A stretch of DNA of 64,000 bases from a virus: IMG/VR virus record IMGVR_UViG_3300028840_004512, positions 1 through 64,000 of that record; one strand, 5' to 3'. Under the pieces are notes generated by a model. The model was not told the origin of the DNA. It made no database searches and was given only the letters and a program-made list of their open reading frames with translations. A program made the translations under genes and the position numbers. This document shows positions 21,282 to 29,218 of the stretch, piece by piece; within the stretch, counting starts at the first letter, position 1, and every line of letters begins with the position of its first letter.

Positions 21282-21771
21282 CAAACCGTCCCCAGAAACA
21301 CGAAAACCCCGCCAAGCTCCTCGCCTGACAGGGTCCCGCTGGGCTACCGCCCCAACCTCAGCACGCCGCTCGTTTCAATCCTTGTTGTAATGGATTAATC
21401 AGTGGCGCCAAGGCCCCGCGCTAACCTCACCACTCCTTCGTCTCCTCCAGAGGGCTCAGCCGCCCGGCTCTCCGCTCGTCCACCCGCTCCGGTCCAGCTT
21501 CCACCTTCCCTTCGCGACCTTCGCCTGCCCGGCTTCCCTGCGGTCTCCCGCTCCACCGCGCCTGCCCGAACGCCGCTTCCTCACCTTCCTCCGCTTAGCG
21601 GTCTCCAGCTCGGCTACGGCCCGTGAATACCCCAGCTCGGCTCTCGCCTCCCCGTTGCACCACCACCGCCCGCCACCTCTCGGTCGCGCACGGCCCCGTC
21701 GAACGAAGCGAGGGCATACTGTCAGAAAGCGGTGAGCTGTGCAAGCAAAAAAGAAACTTTTTTTTTGAGGA
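21282..21771. other. intergenic region with no supported gene
   Basis: About 490 bases. It contains one CRISPR-like repeat unit (21372-21400). From about 21420 to 21680 the minus strand is markedly purine-rich with no convincing frame; one frame is open but overlaps a real gene out of phase and has a biased, unnatural composition. Near 21751-21771 lies an A9/T6 tract next to a GAGGA/TCCTC hairpin at the end of the gene at 21772, possibly a weak terminator. Confidence 0.45.
21372..21400 (-). repeat. solitary CRISPR-like repeat unit
   Basis: On the minus strand the unit ends in CATTACAACAAGGATTGAAAC. It has the ATTGAAAC 3' end typical of type I and III repeats (the crRNA 5' handle) and an internal inverted repeat AATCC/GGATT. 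There is only one copy and there are no spacers or cas genes, so it is not an array. Single repeat units in phages can act as RNA anti-CRISPRs. A chance match is possible. Confidence 0.5.
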
Positions 21772-22077
21772 CTACGCTCCTCGGCGCCGGCGCAGCTTTG
21801 CGGACTTTGCTGCAGACTTCTTTCCGCCCGCACTCTTACGCCACCGTGCCTTGGCTTTGGCCAGCTTCCGAAGCTGCGCAGAGGGCACTGTCTGACACGA
21901 GCCTCCGACCATGTGCTGGCCCTTTGGACACTGCTTGCCTGTCCTCGTGCCCATGCCTCCCGCCACGCGGCGCTTGACCGTTCGAGCCGCCTCCTCTGTC
22001 TCATCGCCGTCCAGCTCTGGCGGCTCGACGCTATCCATCAGCTCTCGGACCTCGTTAATTAGCCTCTGCAGACTCAT
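21772..22077 (-). CDS. small basic protein
   Basis: 101 residues: an acidic N-terminal helix (NEVRELMDSVEPPELDGDE), a short CPKGQHMVGGSCQ loop that may form a disulfide or bind metal, and a Lys/Ala/Arg-rich tail. Function unknown; late-gene neighbours suggest a virion or core role. Confidence 0.55.
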   Translation of the reverse strand: MSLQRLINEVRELMDSVEPPELDGDETEEAARTVKRRVAGGMGTRTGKQCPKGQHMVGGSCQTVPSAQLRKLAKAKARWRKSAGGKKSAAKSAKLRRRRGA

Positions 22078-22089
22078 CTCGTGCTTCTC

Positions 22090-22491
22090 CTATAGCGTAT
22101 ATTCTGCCGCCACCTCGGGGTCGACAGGCGCTGGGCCTCCTTGAAGCCAGCGCTCCTCGGCATCGTCGTCCTCGGGGTAGCCTAACAGCTGGTTGCAGTC
22201 GATCCAACCAAAGTGTGTCCCATCCGCCATCCGCTGGCGGCTCGCGAAGTGGAGGCGCTGAAAGCAAACACGCTCTCCCACCTTCACCGTCGCGGTAGGC
22301 CCCACCGCACAGACAACTCCCTTGACAACCCGCTTGTGAGGCAGGCCGCCGTAGAAGTCCACCTGCTTATGGGGAAGCCAAACTCCCCCCTCCGTCCGTC
22401 GATACGGGGGCTCTGTCCGCACGAAAACCCAGTACTTGAGGGGCCTAATCCGATAGCCCAGCTCATCCCACGTCCGCTCTACAACGTCCAT
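22090..22491 (-). CDS. GroES-like co-chaperonin
   Basis: 133 residues. The order RIRPLKYWVFVRTEPP, then TEGGVWLP (mobile-loop and GGI-LP region), VVKGVVCAVGPTATVKVGERVCF, DGTHFGWIDCNQLLG follows the GroES pattern (PL.DRV.V...., T.GGI.LP, G.V.AVG.G....VK.GD.V.F....I...D.L). GroES partners a GroEL ring in protein folding; phages such as T4 (gp31) bring their own version to fold capsid protein. Sequence similarity is modest, so a GroES-fold protein of other use is possible. Confidence 0.6.
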   Translation of the reverse strand: MDVVERTWDELGYRIRPLKYWVFVRTEPPYRRTEGGVWLPHKQVDFYGGLPHKRVVKGVVCAVGPTATVKVGERVCFQRLHFASRQRMADGTHFGWIDCNQLLGYPEDDDAEERWLQGGPAPVDPEVAAEYTL

Positions 22492-22521
22492 AACTGCTCC
22501 CTCGTCCTCCCTTCAGCGCGC

Positions 22522-23058
22522 CTACTCTTTCAGCGCCTGGTCAATCGGTTTCGCCAGCGCCGCAACGGTCTTAGGAAGATCGTTGATTGCAGCGCCTACC
22601 TTGCTCGCCGGGATGTCTACCCATATCTTCACCACATCGTCTCGACCAACAGAGGGGAACTGGGCCTTCCCCATCCTCCCAAAGCTGCTGAGAGCCCCCT
22701 TGAGGACCTGAGACGCCTGCCAGTGAAGCTCCGCCACATCCCCACGCTGGTTGAAGGTAGGCGTCCACAGCTCGATGTAGAACACGTAGTCGTCTCTATT
22801 CTGCTGGCTCCCAATCTCAAACGTGAGCCTAGAGGGAGGGTTGAGCTCCGGAAGGGCTATCTCCACACCCTTGTTCCAGCCGCCGCCGAACACTGCAGCC
22901 TTGCGGCCGAGACGATTGAAGGCCGCTGCCAGGGCCTCTGCAGCCTTGTCACGCGCCGCATCCAGCGCCTGGGCACCCTCCTCTCCCTCAACCACATAGT
23001 CGCTGTACCGTGAGGCCACACCCGCAAGCCTCAACTGCTCCTGCAAAAGCTTGTTCAT
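22522..23058 (-). CDS. hypothetical protein with LAGV N-terminal motif
   Basis: 178 residues starting MNKLLQEQLRLAGVASRY. The short N-terminal LR-LAG motif also occurs in the neighbour at 23278-24000 and in many proteins of T4-like phages near structural genes. The rest is mixed alpha/beta (VEIALPELNPPSRLTFEIG). Function unknown. Confidence 0.55.
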   Translation of the reverse strand: MNKLLQEQLRLAGVASRYSDYVVEGEEGAQALDAARDKAAEALAAAFNRLGRKAAVFGGGWNKGVEIALPELNPPSRLTFEIGSQQNRDDYVFYIELWTPTFNQRGDVAELHWQASQVLKGALSSFGRMGKAQFPSVGRDDVVKIWVDIPASKVGAAINDLPKTVAALAKPIDQALKE

Positions 23059-23070
23059 GATCCTATACCC

Positions 23071-23277
23071 CTAACCACAATTGCGGCAGCCCGTCCGGCG
23101 CCGACGACGAAAAGACACTTTATCATTCAGCCAACGGCGACGCTCCCGACAGCCCGCGCACTCCTTAATGCCCAGCTTCTTCGTGACCTTGGAGACCACG
23201 TCTCCAAGCCCCTCCAGCTGGTCCGCCTCATCAAGCAGCTCTCGGACACCCTGCTCTGCACTGCTAGTGTTAGCCAC
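23071..23277 (-). CDS. small Cys-containing phage protein
   Basis: 68 residues; GLGDVVSKVTKKLGIKECAGCRERRRWLND is a pattern seen in many small phage proteins (amphipathic helix then CxxC plus basic helix). The ending CRNCG supplies a second Cys pair. Function unknown. Confidence 0.65.
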   Translation of the reverse strand: MANTSSAEQGVRELLDEADQLEGLGDVVSKVTKKLGIKECAGCRERRRWLNDKVSFRRRRRTGCRNCG

Positions 23278-24000
23278 CTACTCCTCCTCCCACCACGAGG
23301 CGCGGGGGCCGATGCCCGAGAGGCGCCGCAGCTCCGCCATGCCTTCGCGGCTCTCCAGCACGGTCGCGCCAAACTCCCCTATACAGCTGAACGCCTTCCG
23401 GTTGGCCTGGACGGCCTCGCGGCAAGCCTCCTTAGCCTTCTTGAGCGCGCGCTTCTGCCGCGGCCTCATAGGCTTCTCGGTTAGCTCACAAAGCGAGTCA
23501 TACAGCACCTTCGAGGTGCTGGCGAGCTTCATCGCCCGCGCCTGCAGCTTGCGCGCGGGGTCCCAGTGCTGCTGCCCAACAGGGTCGCCTGGCTCGTCAT
23601 CCTCGGGCTCCAGCAGCACCTTCTTCTTATCCTTGGACTTGCCCTTAGACTTTGCCTTCGGCTTGTCTTGGGGCTCCTTATCCAAGGGCTCATCACTCTC
23701 GGGCTCCTCGGGCTCATCCTTCTTCTTAGGAGGCTCCTTTTTCACGGGAGCTTTCTTCGCCTTCGGCTCTGGCTCCTCCGGCTCCTTGTCCGAAACAGGC
23801 TCTTGCAGAGTGTCGTCGTCCTCGGGCTCCTCGGGCTCGTCCTTCTCTGGCTCCTTCTTCTTCGGAGGTGCCTTCTTGCCCTTCGCCTTCTTATCCTTGA
23901 CCATGCCGGGCAGGTGCCCGTCGTAGACCAGCTCATCCAGGCGCCAGTCGTCAAACCGAGGCCCGAGACCTGCTAGCTGCCTAAGCTGCTTCATACCCAT
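23278..24000 (-). CDS. low-complexity Lys/Glu/Pro-rich protein
   Basis: 240 residues. An N-terminal KQLRQLAGLGPRFDDW is echoed at the C terminus as AELRRLSGIGPRASWW. Between them about 100 residues are repeats of K, E, P and D (EPEEPEDDD, KKEPPKKKDEPEEPE), then a helical domain. The charged repeat is unstructured, as in prohead-core or scaffold-like proteins, but that role is a guess. Confidence 0.6.
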   Translation of the reverse strand: MGMKQLRQLAGLGPRFDDWRLDELVYDGHLPGMVKDKKAKGKKAPPKKKEPEKDEPEEPEDDDTLQEPVSDKEPEEPEPKAKKAPVKKEPPKKKDEPEEPESDEPLDKEPQDKPKAKSKGKSKDKKKVLLEPEDDEPGDPVGQQHWDPARKLQARAMKLASTSKVLYDSLCELTEKPMRPRQKRALKKAKEACREAVQANRKAFSCIGEFGATVLESREGMAELRRLSGIGPRASWWEEE

Positions 24001-24011
24001 GCCTGTCTCTC

Positions 24012-24251
24012 CTAAACCTGTGTATCGATGATAACCCGAACCCTGGAGCCTACACGCGTCACCTGAATCCGAAAGTTGATGTCGTTGGGGAGCTCCTCCA
24101 CTGCAGCCCCCATCCCCCGCAGCTCTACATGGCCGCGCAGGTTGCGCGTAACCACCCCCTCCTCTAGAGGACGAGGCTCGGAGCCGAAGCCTAGGGCCTT
24201 AGCCACCGACTCGACAGCGTCGGCTGGGAGGTCAAACGAGGTCGCGCTCAC
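24012..24251 (-). CDS. hypothetical protein
   Basis: 79 residues from GTG in a GTGA overlap with the upstream gene. The C-terminal half is beta-rich (INFRIQVTRVGSRVRVIIDTQV). No family recognised. Confidence 0.5.
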   Translation of the reverse strand: MSATSFDLPADAVESVAKALGFGSEPRPLEEGVVTRNLRGHVELRGMGAAVEELPNDINFRIQVTRVGSRVRVIIDTQV

Positions 24252-24508
24252 CTGTACCCCCACCGCTCCAGGAAGAGGATCGCCAGCTCCCGAACGTAGG
24301 CGTCCGAGAGAGGTGAGCTGTAGGGCGGGCCCTTCGTCTTCCCATACTTGGTGCAGCCCGCATAGCTGAGGTCCTTGTACATACAGAACCGTTGCCACGC
24401 TACACGAGAGCAGTATCCCTTGCTCTTATCCGGCTGCTTCTCCCGACAGTCAGCATAGTAGCGGTTGACATCCGCCGGGGCGCCCTTGATGTGCTCTTTA
24501 CCGGGCAC
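24248..24508 (-). CDS. small hypothetical protein
   Basis: 86 residues starting MPGKEHIKGAPADVNRYYAD. Three Cys in CRE, GYCSR and RFCMY and a basic centre; the block around KGYCSRVAWQRFCMYK resembles small proteins found near structural genes in other phages. Function unknown. Confidence 0.55.
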   Translation of the reverse strand: MPGKEHIKGAPADVNRYYADCREKQPDKSKGYCSRVAWQRFCMYKDLSYAGCTKYGKTKGPPYSSPLSDAYVRELAILFLERWGYR

Positions 24509-24511
24509 CGG

Positions 24512-25015
24512 TCACCACGCCTCGATGTGATAGGTTGCAGCAAACGTGGGGACGGCCCGCCTAACGGATATCCCCGACTCGTGGCGGTCGCGAAAGATCG
24601 CATCCGTGTTCGCAAGCACCACCCCGTGGACGTTAACCCCATCAAAGGATACCTCCAGGGCTCCAGGCCCGGCATTGTAGACTCGAATAGCGCCAGACCA
24701 CAGCTGCGCCTTGGGAGACGCTTGCTGCGTCTCCGGGTAGTTCTGATGCTGCGGGGGTGCCGCATCCTCAGCTATCTCCCTCCCACCCATCGGGGAGCCC
24801 CCACGGTTAAGATTGCCTATGCTGACCTTGGTCGTCTGGTCCCCAGGCGCTAAGTAGGGTGTGGGATCTACAGTGTTGGCCGTCGTCTGGTTAATAAACA
24901 GCCACGCGTGATCGCCGAAGGACGCTGAAAGGTCAGTGCTAGTCCCCGTAACGTAGAAGCGTATAGACCGACGTCCTGACGCCGGACGGGGAGGCCAGAA
25001 GATGGGGAAGGGCAT
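24512..25015 (-). CDS. duplicated hypothetical protein, copy A
   Basis: 167 residues starting MPFPIFWPPRPASGRRS. It is paralogous over its whole length to the gene 3 bases upstream (25019-25510). The centre (SIGNLNRGGSPMGGR) is almost identical at the DNA level, unlike the ends, suggesting recent duplication or gene conversion. Beta-rich, with FDGVNVHG in the second half; perhaps a virion or secreted protein, but no family is recognised. Confidence 0.6.
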   Translation of the reverse strand: MPFPIFWPPRPASGRRSIRFYVTGTSTDLSASFGDHAWLFINQTTANTVDPTPYLAPGDQTTKVSIGNLNRGGSPMGGREIAEDAAPPQHQNYPETQQASPKAQLWSGAIRVYNAGPGALEVSFDGVNVHGVVLANTDAIFRDRHESGISVRRAVPTFAATYHIEAW

Positions 25016-25018
25016 CGA

Positions 25019-25510
25019 TCACCAAGCCTCCACATGAAAGGTGGGAGTGGCCCCTCCTACACCCCGGACGCATATCCCAGCCTCAAAGCGCTCGCGGTAG
25101 GTAACCTCCATCCCAGCGGCCACATAGCCGTGCACGTTGGTGCCATCAAACGACAGCTCTAGGTCCCCCACCCCCTCGTTGACCACGCGGATACTGTTGG
25201 CCCACAGCTGCTCTTTTGGGGATGCTTGCTGCGTTGCTGGTGGGTTCTCATGCTGCGGGGGTGCCGCATCCTCCGCTATCCGACGGCCACCCATCGGGGA
25301 GCCCCCACGGTTAAGATTGCCTATGCTGACCTTGGTCGTCTGGTCTCCTGGCGCAAGATAAGGAGTAGGGTCCACCGTGTTGGCCGTCGTCTGCTCGACG
25401 AACAACCACGCGTTGTCCCCAAAGGAGACCGTACACGTACCAGTCTCGTAGAATCGGATAGATCGCCGCCCGGAGGAAGGTCGCGGGGGCCAGAAGGTGG
25501 GGAAGGGCAT
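25019..25510 (-). CDS. duplicated hypothetical protein, copy B
   Basis: 163 residues from MPFPTFWPPRPSSGRRS; a longer open frame upstream lacks similarity to copy A. Differences from copy A cluster at the N-terminal tail and in the final third. Function unknown. Confidence 0.6.
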   Translation of the reverse strand: MPFPTFWPPRPSSGRRSIRFYETGTCTVSFGDNAWLFVEQTTANTVDPTPYLAPGDQTTKVSIGNLNRGGSPMGGRRIAEDAAPPQHENPPATQQASPKEQLWANSIRVVNEGVGDLELSFDGTNVHGYVAAGMEVTYRERFEAGICVRGVGGATPTFHVEAW

Positions 25511-25514
25511 TGAT

Positions 25515-25754
25515 CTACTTCTCCTTAGTGCCGGGCGCTGTACGCCGCAGATAATCCTCAACAGCTCGCGAGAGCAGCTCCGCTAGCCGCATATTGCGCG
25601 CCGCTGCGTCCTGCTGCAAGCGCTGATAGAAGTCCAGCGGCACCGCAAGAAACACCAGCTGATTGCTGAAGCCCGCAGCCTTCGCCGCCGCCTCGTAATC
25701 CTCGGGCTGCCCATCCTCCTGCTGAAGCTGCGGTAACGCGGAAACCTTTGTCAT
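25515..25754 (-). CDS. ribbon-helix-helix regulator-like protein
   Basis: 79 residues from MTKVSALPQL. The stretch LVFLAVPLDFYQRLQQDAAA....LAELLSRAVEDYLRR fits a ribbon-helix-helix (Arc/MetJ-type) domain: one strand then two helices. It would bind DNA as a dimer. Divergent from a second such protein at 25959-26156 across a 204-base space. Confidence 0.55.
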   Translation of the reverse strand: MTKVSALPQLQQEDGQPEDYEAAAKAAGFSNQLVFLAVPLDFYQRLQQDAAARNMRLAELLSRAVEDYLRRTAPGTKEK

Positions 25755-25958
25755 GATCGCAACGAGCCTATCCTCCAAACCACTTTATCACGACGCAGCG
25801 CCGCGCGTAATGATTCAGGGAGCTCCACGTTTGCCTAGCTCGCGCCCCGCTATATCCTGCGTCCCCTTCATCCGTTCTGCTAAACTTACCAAAAACCGCG
25901 GTCGGGCTGCTTTCGCGTTAGCTTCCTGCCCAAACGGAAGAGCCGCCAAGGCGTACAG
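25755..25958. other. divergent intergenic region between two RHH genes
   Basis: 204 bases between oppositely directed ribbon-helix-helix genes, a typical place for their operators and promoters. I see no perfect TTGACA promoter or clear inverted repeat in it. Confidence 0.35.
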
Positions 25959-26156
25959 ATGGTCAGTAAGACCCTCCACCTCCCTCTAGCGTTGATTGAG
26001 AAGGTAGACCGCTACGCTGAGGTCCGAGGCGTAAGCCGCAACGTAGCGTTCGAGGAACTCCTAACGGTAGCCACCGACGGTCCCCAAAGCCTCCCCTTCC
26101 CTGTCGAAATGTTGCGGATTGCCCTCAAGGCGGCCGGCCTAAAGAATCCCGACTAA
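25959..26156 (+). CDS. ribbon-helix-helix regulator-like protein
   Basis: 65 residues on the plus strand. KTLHLPLALIEKVDRYAEVR (strand then helix) followed by GVSRNVAFEELLTVA matches the CopG/Arc ribbon-helix-helix pattern. The 3' end overlaps the convergent gene at 26125 by 32 bases. Probably a small transcriptional regulator. Confidence 0.6.
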   Translation: MVSKTLHLPLALIEKVDRYAEVRGVSRNVAFEELLTVATDGPQSLPFPVEMLRIALKAAGLKNPD

Positions 26157-26985
26157 CCTTCCCTGTACCCTTCATCCCAGCGTACGAGCGCTGCTTCCCC
26201 ACAGGCGGAGGCTCCGGCTGCGGATCTTTACCCGACAGCTCCCAGCTGATGGCAAGGTCCATCATCGCCTTGTCCCCCTTTGACAGCTTCCCCACCCCCG
26301 TCGCCTTCAAAGCACGGTCATAAACGCTCTTTATCGAGCTCCCGCTGTCCTTGGCGGCGATCTTTCGCGCTGCTGTGTACACCGTCTTCGCCGCCTGCGA
26401 TTGGAAGGGGTAGACCGGCGGCTCATCCGCCGCCCGCGTAGCCTGCGGCATCACGATCGAGTAGCCCCCTATCCGACGGTCGAAGTACTCCCCCAGCCCA
26501 CGCTCTATCGCTGCGACCACGTGGTCGCGCGTCTGCTCCAGCTTCTTGCTGAACACGTCGACGATGTAGCGCCACCCCGCCGCTATCTCGTCCGGCCCCA
26601 TCCCGCGCCGACGTGCCGTCTCCTCCCAGTCCGGCTTGTCGAACGGCGGCCGATGCCCTGTCCTCACCTTCTCTCGGGCCCACACGTGCGCCTCCGTGCG
26701 CGTATCAGGACCCAAAGGCGCCACCGGGCTACCGAGCCCCACCCCGCCACGCTTCGGTGGCCTCACGAGGGCCTCTGAGCGCCTTTTGCGGAGGTCCTCA
26801 ACCCCTAGACCCCCCACAGCAAGACCAGCCTTAGAAGGGCCGCCAGCAGCCTCTGAGGAGTAGGGGGGACGATGGGTGGGCCACGAGGGCTTGTCGCACA
26901 GCCGCTCAGCCTCGGCCCGAGAGGTACCGGCCGCTACGCGGCGCCTAACGCAGTCGTCAAACAGATCGCTCAGCTCAACCAGCAC
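26125..26985 (-). CDS. hypothetical protein
   Basis: 286 residues. Disordered Pro/Arg-rich first third, helical middle (WRYIVDVFSKKLEQTRDHVV), Pro-rich end. It contains a CGACCACGTGGTCGCGC palindrome (26514-26530) encoding RDHVV. Sits just downstream of the tail-tube-type gene. Function unknown. Confidence 0.55.
   Translation of the reverse strand: MLVELSDLFDDCVRRRVAAGTSRAEAERLCDKPSWPTHRPPYSSEAAGGPSKAGLAVGGLGVEDLRKRRSEALVRPPKRGGVGLGSPVAPLGPDTRTEAHVWAREKVRTGHRPPFDKPDWEETARRRGMGPDEIAAGWRYIVDVFSKKLEQTRDHVVAAIERGLGEYFDRRIGGYSIVMPQATRAADEPPVYPFQSQAAKTVYTAARKIAAKDSGSSIKSVYDRALKATGVGKLSKGDKAMMDLAISWELSGKDPQPEPPPVGKQRSYAGMKGTGKVSRDSLGRPP
26514..26530. repeat. dispersed 17-base palindromic site, copy 3
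   Basis: CGACCACGTGGTCGCGC, identical to copies 1 and 2, with a 16-base perfect palindrome (26513-26528). It encodes RDHVV in the gene at 26125-26985. Confidence 0.8.
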
Positions 26986-26994
26986 ACTCGCCTC

Positions 26995-27753
26995 CTACTT
27001 CTTGAGTACGTCTGGAGCCAGCTTATACCCAAAGGACTTCTCCGGCCCAGGACTCCCCTCTCGCTCGTACCACATATGTATCCCTCCTGCCGGGAAGGTC
27101 ACCGCCCCCGACGGATTCTGCGCGACCTGAGCAAAAGCCAGGGACACCGTAGCCACCCGAGGTAAGCCTGACGGGAACCACGCCTCGTAGTTAACATCAC
27201 ACTGAGTCATCACACACTGAAGCTCGTCCGGCACGTTTCCCGTGATGTAGGCTCCTCCTGCTGTCCCCATGCCGCTCTTCGGGAACACCAACAGCAGACG
27301 AGGGGGCGCCGTAGCAGCAGGTACACCCAGAGGTCCTTCAGTATCATAGGTAGGCAACATGAACGCCCGCAGCCAAAGGACCGCCGCCCGTATATCCACG
27401 TTTCGGTCCTCCGCCTTAATATTCTTTAACCGCGTCGCTATGTCCGATGTCCCGAACCCCTTGTTCTTCTCCGCCACCACCAAATCAACATCCGTGGTAA
27501 AGACCGCCGTAAACGAGATGGTGCGCTCCCCCGAGGATATCCAGTTGTAGATGGGCAGCGAGGCTCCCGGTATCTCACGCGGGGCCCAGTTGACAGCCTT
27601 GGTGTCCGAGACAGACTCGGGAAAGTACTGAAACCGTAGAGCGTCCCCTGTCTCCGGCTCGCCGTTGGCCTTCAGCGGCACGATGTAGGCCGCTACCTTC
27701 CTCTGGGAGACCTTGGAGAACGGAGGGCGAGTGAGAGACGAAAGCGCTACCAT
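26995..27753 (-). CDS. tail-tube-associated protein (CIS tube / LysM-neighbour type)
   Basis: 252 residues. The N-terminal part, LRFQYFPESVSDTKAVNWA followed by IPGASLPIYNWISSGERTISF, is the layout of proteins in contractile injection systems and myophages that cap the tube or join it to the baseplate hub (F-x-Y-x-P, then P-x-x-x-W..G-E-R-x-I-S-F). The C-terminal part is a second beta domain. No LysM is visible. Probably a baseplate or tail component. Confidence 0.6.
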   Translation of the reverse strand: MVALSSLTRPPFSKVSQRKVAAYIVPLKANGEPETGDALRFQYFPESVSDTKAVNWAPREIPGASLPIYNWISSGERTISFTAVFTTDVDLVVAEKNKGFGTSDIATRLKNIKAEDRNVDIRAAVLWLRAFMLPTYDTEGPLGVPAATAPPRLLLVFPKSGMGTAGGAYITGNVPDELQCVMTQCDVNYEAWFPSGLPRVATVSLAFAQVAQNPSGAVTFPAGGIHMWYEREGSPGPEKSFGYKLAPDVLKK

Positions 27754-27791
27754 GGGTTACCTCAGTACTACAGTAACACGAGCCGCGAGCC

Positions 27792-28163
27792 TTACGCAGT
27801 CGTTAGATAGTCAAGCGCTCGGGTGATGAGGTCCGACAGAAGCCTCGTTGCTACCTCCCTACGCCCTCCCGTGGCGGGAGCCCGCTCCCACTCCTGCAAT
27901 AGACGACGCCCCTCCCGTGCCAGGTCTAGAGCATCCGCGGTGCCGCGCAGCTCTAGCCGCTCGACCACATCGGCAACCACCCCAGGGAGGAACTCATAGG
28001 TGGTAGATATCAGCCGCATCCGCTCGCGGAAGTGCGCCCAGCGTAGATACTGCGCCGGGGTCTGGAAGCCGTCGTCGCACCAGCGGCAAGGGCTCGATAG
28101 CCGCTCGCCGCCACACGCCTCGCAAGGTCTAAGAGTGTCGGGGGGAAGATCGCTCGGGGTCAA
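27792..28163 (-). CDS. zinc-ribbon protein
   Basis: 123 residues, N-terminal CEACGGERLSSPCRWC forms a tight four-Cys zinc site; the remainder is helical (ALDLAREGRRLLQEWE). Function unknown. Confidence 0.55.
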   Translation of the reverse strand: MTPSDLPPDTLRPCEACGGERLSSPCRWCDDGFQTPAQYLRWAHFRERMRLISTTYEFLPGVVADVVERLELRGTADALDLAREGRRLLQEWERAPATGGRREVATRLLSDLITRALDYLTTA

Positions 28164-28169
28164 GCAGGG

Positions 28170-28685
28170 CTACTTCTTCTTAGCCTTCTTCTTTTTCTTG
28201 GCTAGGATCTTCGCCTTGTTCTTCTTGTAGTACTCCTTGGCGTACGCCTTAGCTACAGCCTTCACGGCCTTAGCGTTCTTGGAATTGACAGACTTCCCCG
28301 CGCCCTTGCTACGCCACGGCTTGTACTCCTGGTTGTAATCACCCTTCCAGGGCTTATCGATGATGACCTTACGGATCTCCCCCTTCTTCCCTTTGCAAGT
28401 GTACTTGTAATTCTTACCCTTGCACTTCCAGTACTTGGTCTCCTTATTCGTGCCGCCGCGCGGCCCGACACCAAGGTCCTTCTTGTGCTGGAAGGGATTG
28501 CGGTTGGGGGCCTCCAGCAGCATCTCGGCCCGGCGGACGCAACGTGCAGCCTCATCGAGACGCCCTGCCGCCAGGTGCCCCTCGGCCTCGTCCAGCATTG
28601 CGTGAACATCCGGCAGCTCCACCGCGTCAAGAAGCCCTTGGACCTCGTCGGCCGCTCTCCGCCCTTCAGTTATTGATCTCGACAT
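28170..28685 (-). CDS. Lys-rich protein
   Basis: 171 residues. N-terminal helical repeats (VHAMLDEAEGHLAAG, RLDEAARCVRRAEML), a basic middle with KYWKCKGKNYKYTCKGKKG, and an extremely Lys/Ala-rich C terminus ending KKKKKAKKK. Likely binds DNA or RNA; internal virion protein possible. Confidence 0.55.
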   Translation of the reverse strand: MSRSITEGRRAADEVQGLLDAVELPDVHAMLDEAEGHLAAGRLDEAARCVRRAEMLLEAPNRNPFQHKKDLGVGPRGGTNKETKYWKCKGKNYKYTCKGKKGEIRKVIIDKPWKGDYNQEYKPWRSKGAGKSVNSKNAKAVKAVAKAYAKEYYKKNKAKILAKKKKKAKKK

Positions 28686-28762
28686 ATAAGCTCCCGACGG
28701 GTCGTGGGATACGCTCCCACCCTGTTCTCATACCACTCAGCAATGAGGCGCACACAGAGCCG

Positions 28763-29176
28763 CTAAGCCGTACCCTCCACCATCCGCGGGGTTCGGCGGG
28801 CCTTGTCGCCTGGTAGTCTGTCCTTCTTTCCGGAGTCCGCCTCAACAAAGCGTGAGCCCCAATCCGCCTCAACGAGCCGATATATCTCGATAAGACGGTC
28901 GGGGAACGCAGCATCTTGCTTAAGCAGCCACCCGATCTTGTTCGACCGGTCCGGGTTCCACACCGTGAAAAGGACCTCACGCCCAGACCGTGAGCCCTTG
29001 CATCGCCCGATGAAGGACCCAAGCCTAGCCTGCCGCAGCCGAAGCAGGTTGTGGGGAAGCCTGTTGGGCGCCAGCTTGGCAATAAGCTGGCGCCCGTCCA
29101 GCTCGACCGGCGGGTCCTTGGTAGGCACCACTCGGTCCCCACGGATCTTACAAGGCTGCAGAACAAACTTAGCCAT
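28763..29176 (-). CDS. hypothetical protein
   Basis: 137 residues, basic, with a helix-rich first half (QLIAKLAPNRLPHNLLRLRQ). No recognised motif. The endonuclease gene at 29219-29860 lies just upstream. Confidence 0.5.
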   Translation of the reverse strand: MAKFVLQPCKIRGDRVVPTKDPPVELDGRQLIAKLAPNRLPHNLLRLRQARLGSFIGRCKGSRSGREVLFTVWNPDRSNKIGWLLKQDAAFPDRLIEIYRLVEADWGSRFVEADSGKKDRLPGDKARRTPRMVEGTA

Positions 29177-29218
29177 AGCTTCTAGGCTACCGGCTCGAAG
29201 AGCCTGCTAGAGGACGGC

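Noticed and set aside
21372-21400. CRISPR array
   Set aside because: Only one repeat unit is present and there are no spacers or cas genes, so it is listed as a solitary unit.
21456-22004. 182-residue minus-strand open frame
   Set aside because: It overlaps the better supported gene at 21772-22077 out of frame and is a low-complexity Arg/Gly-rich translation without a ribosome site.
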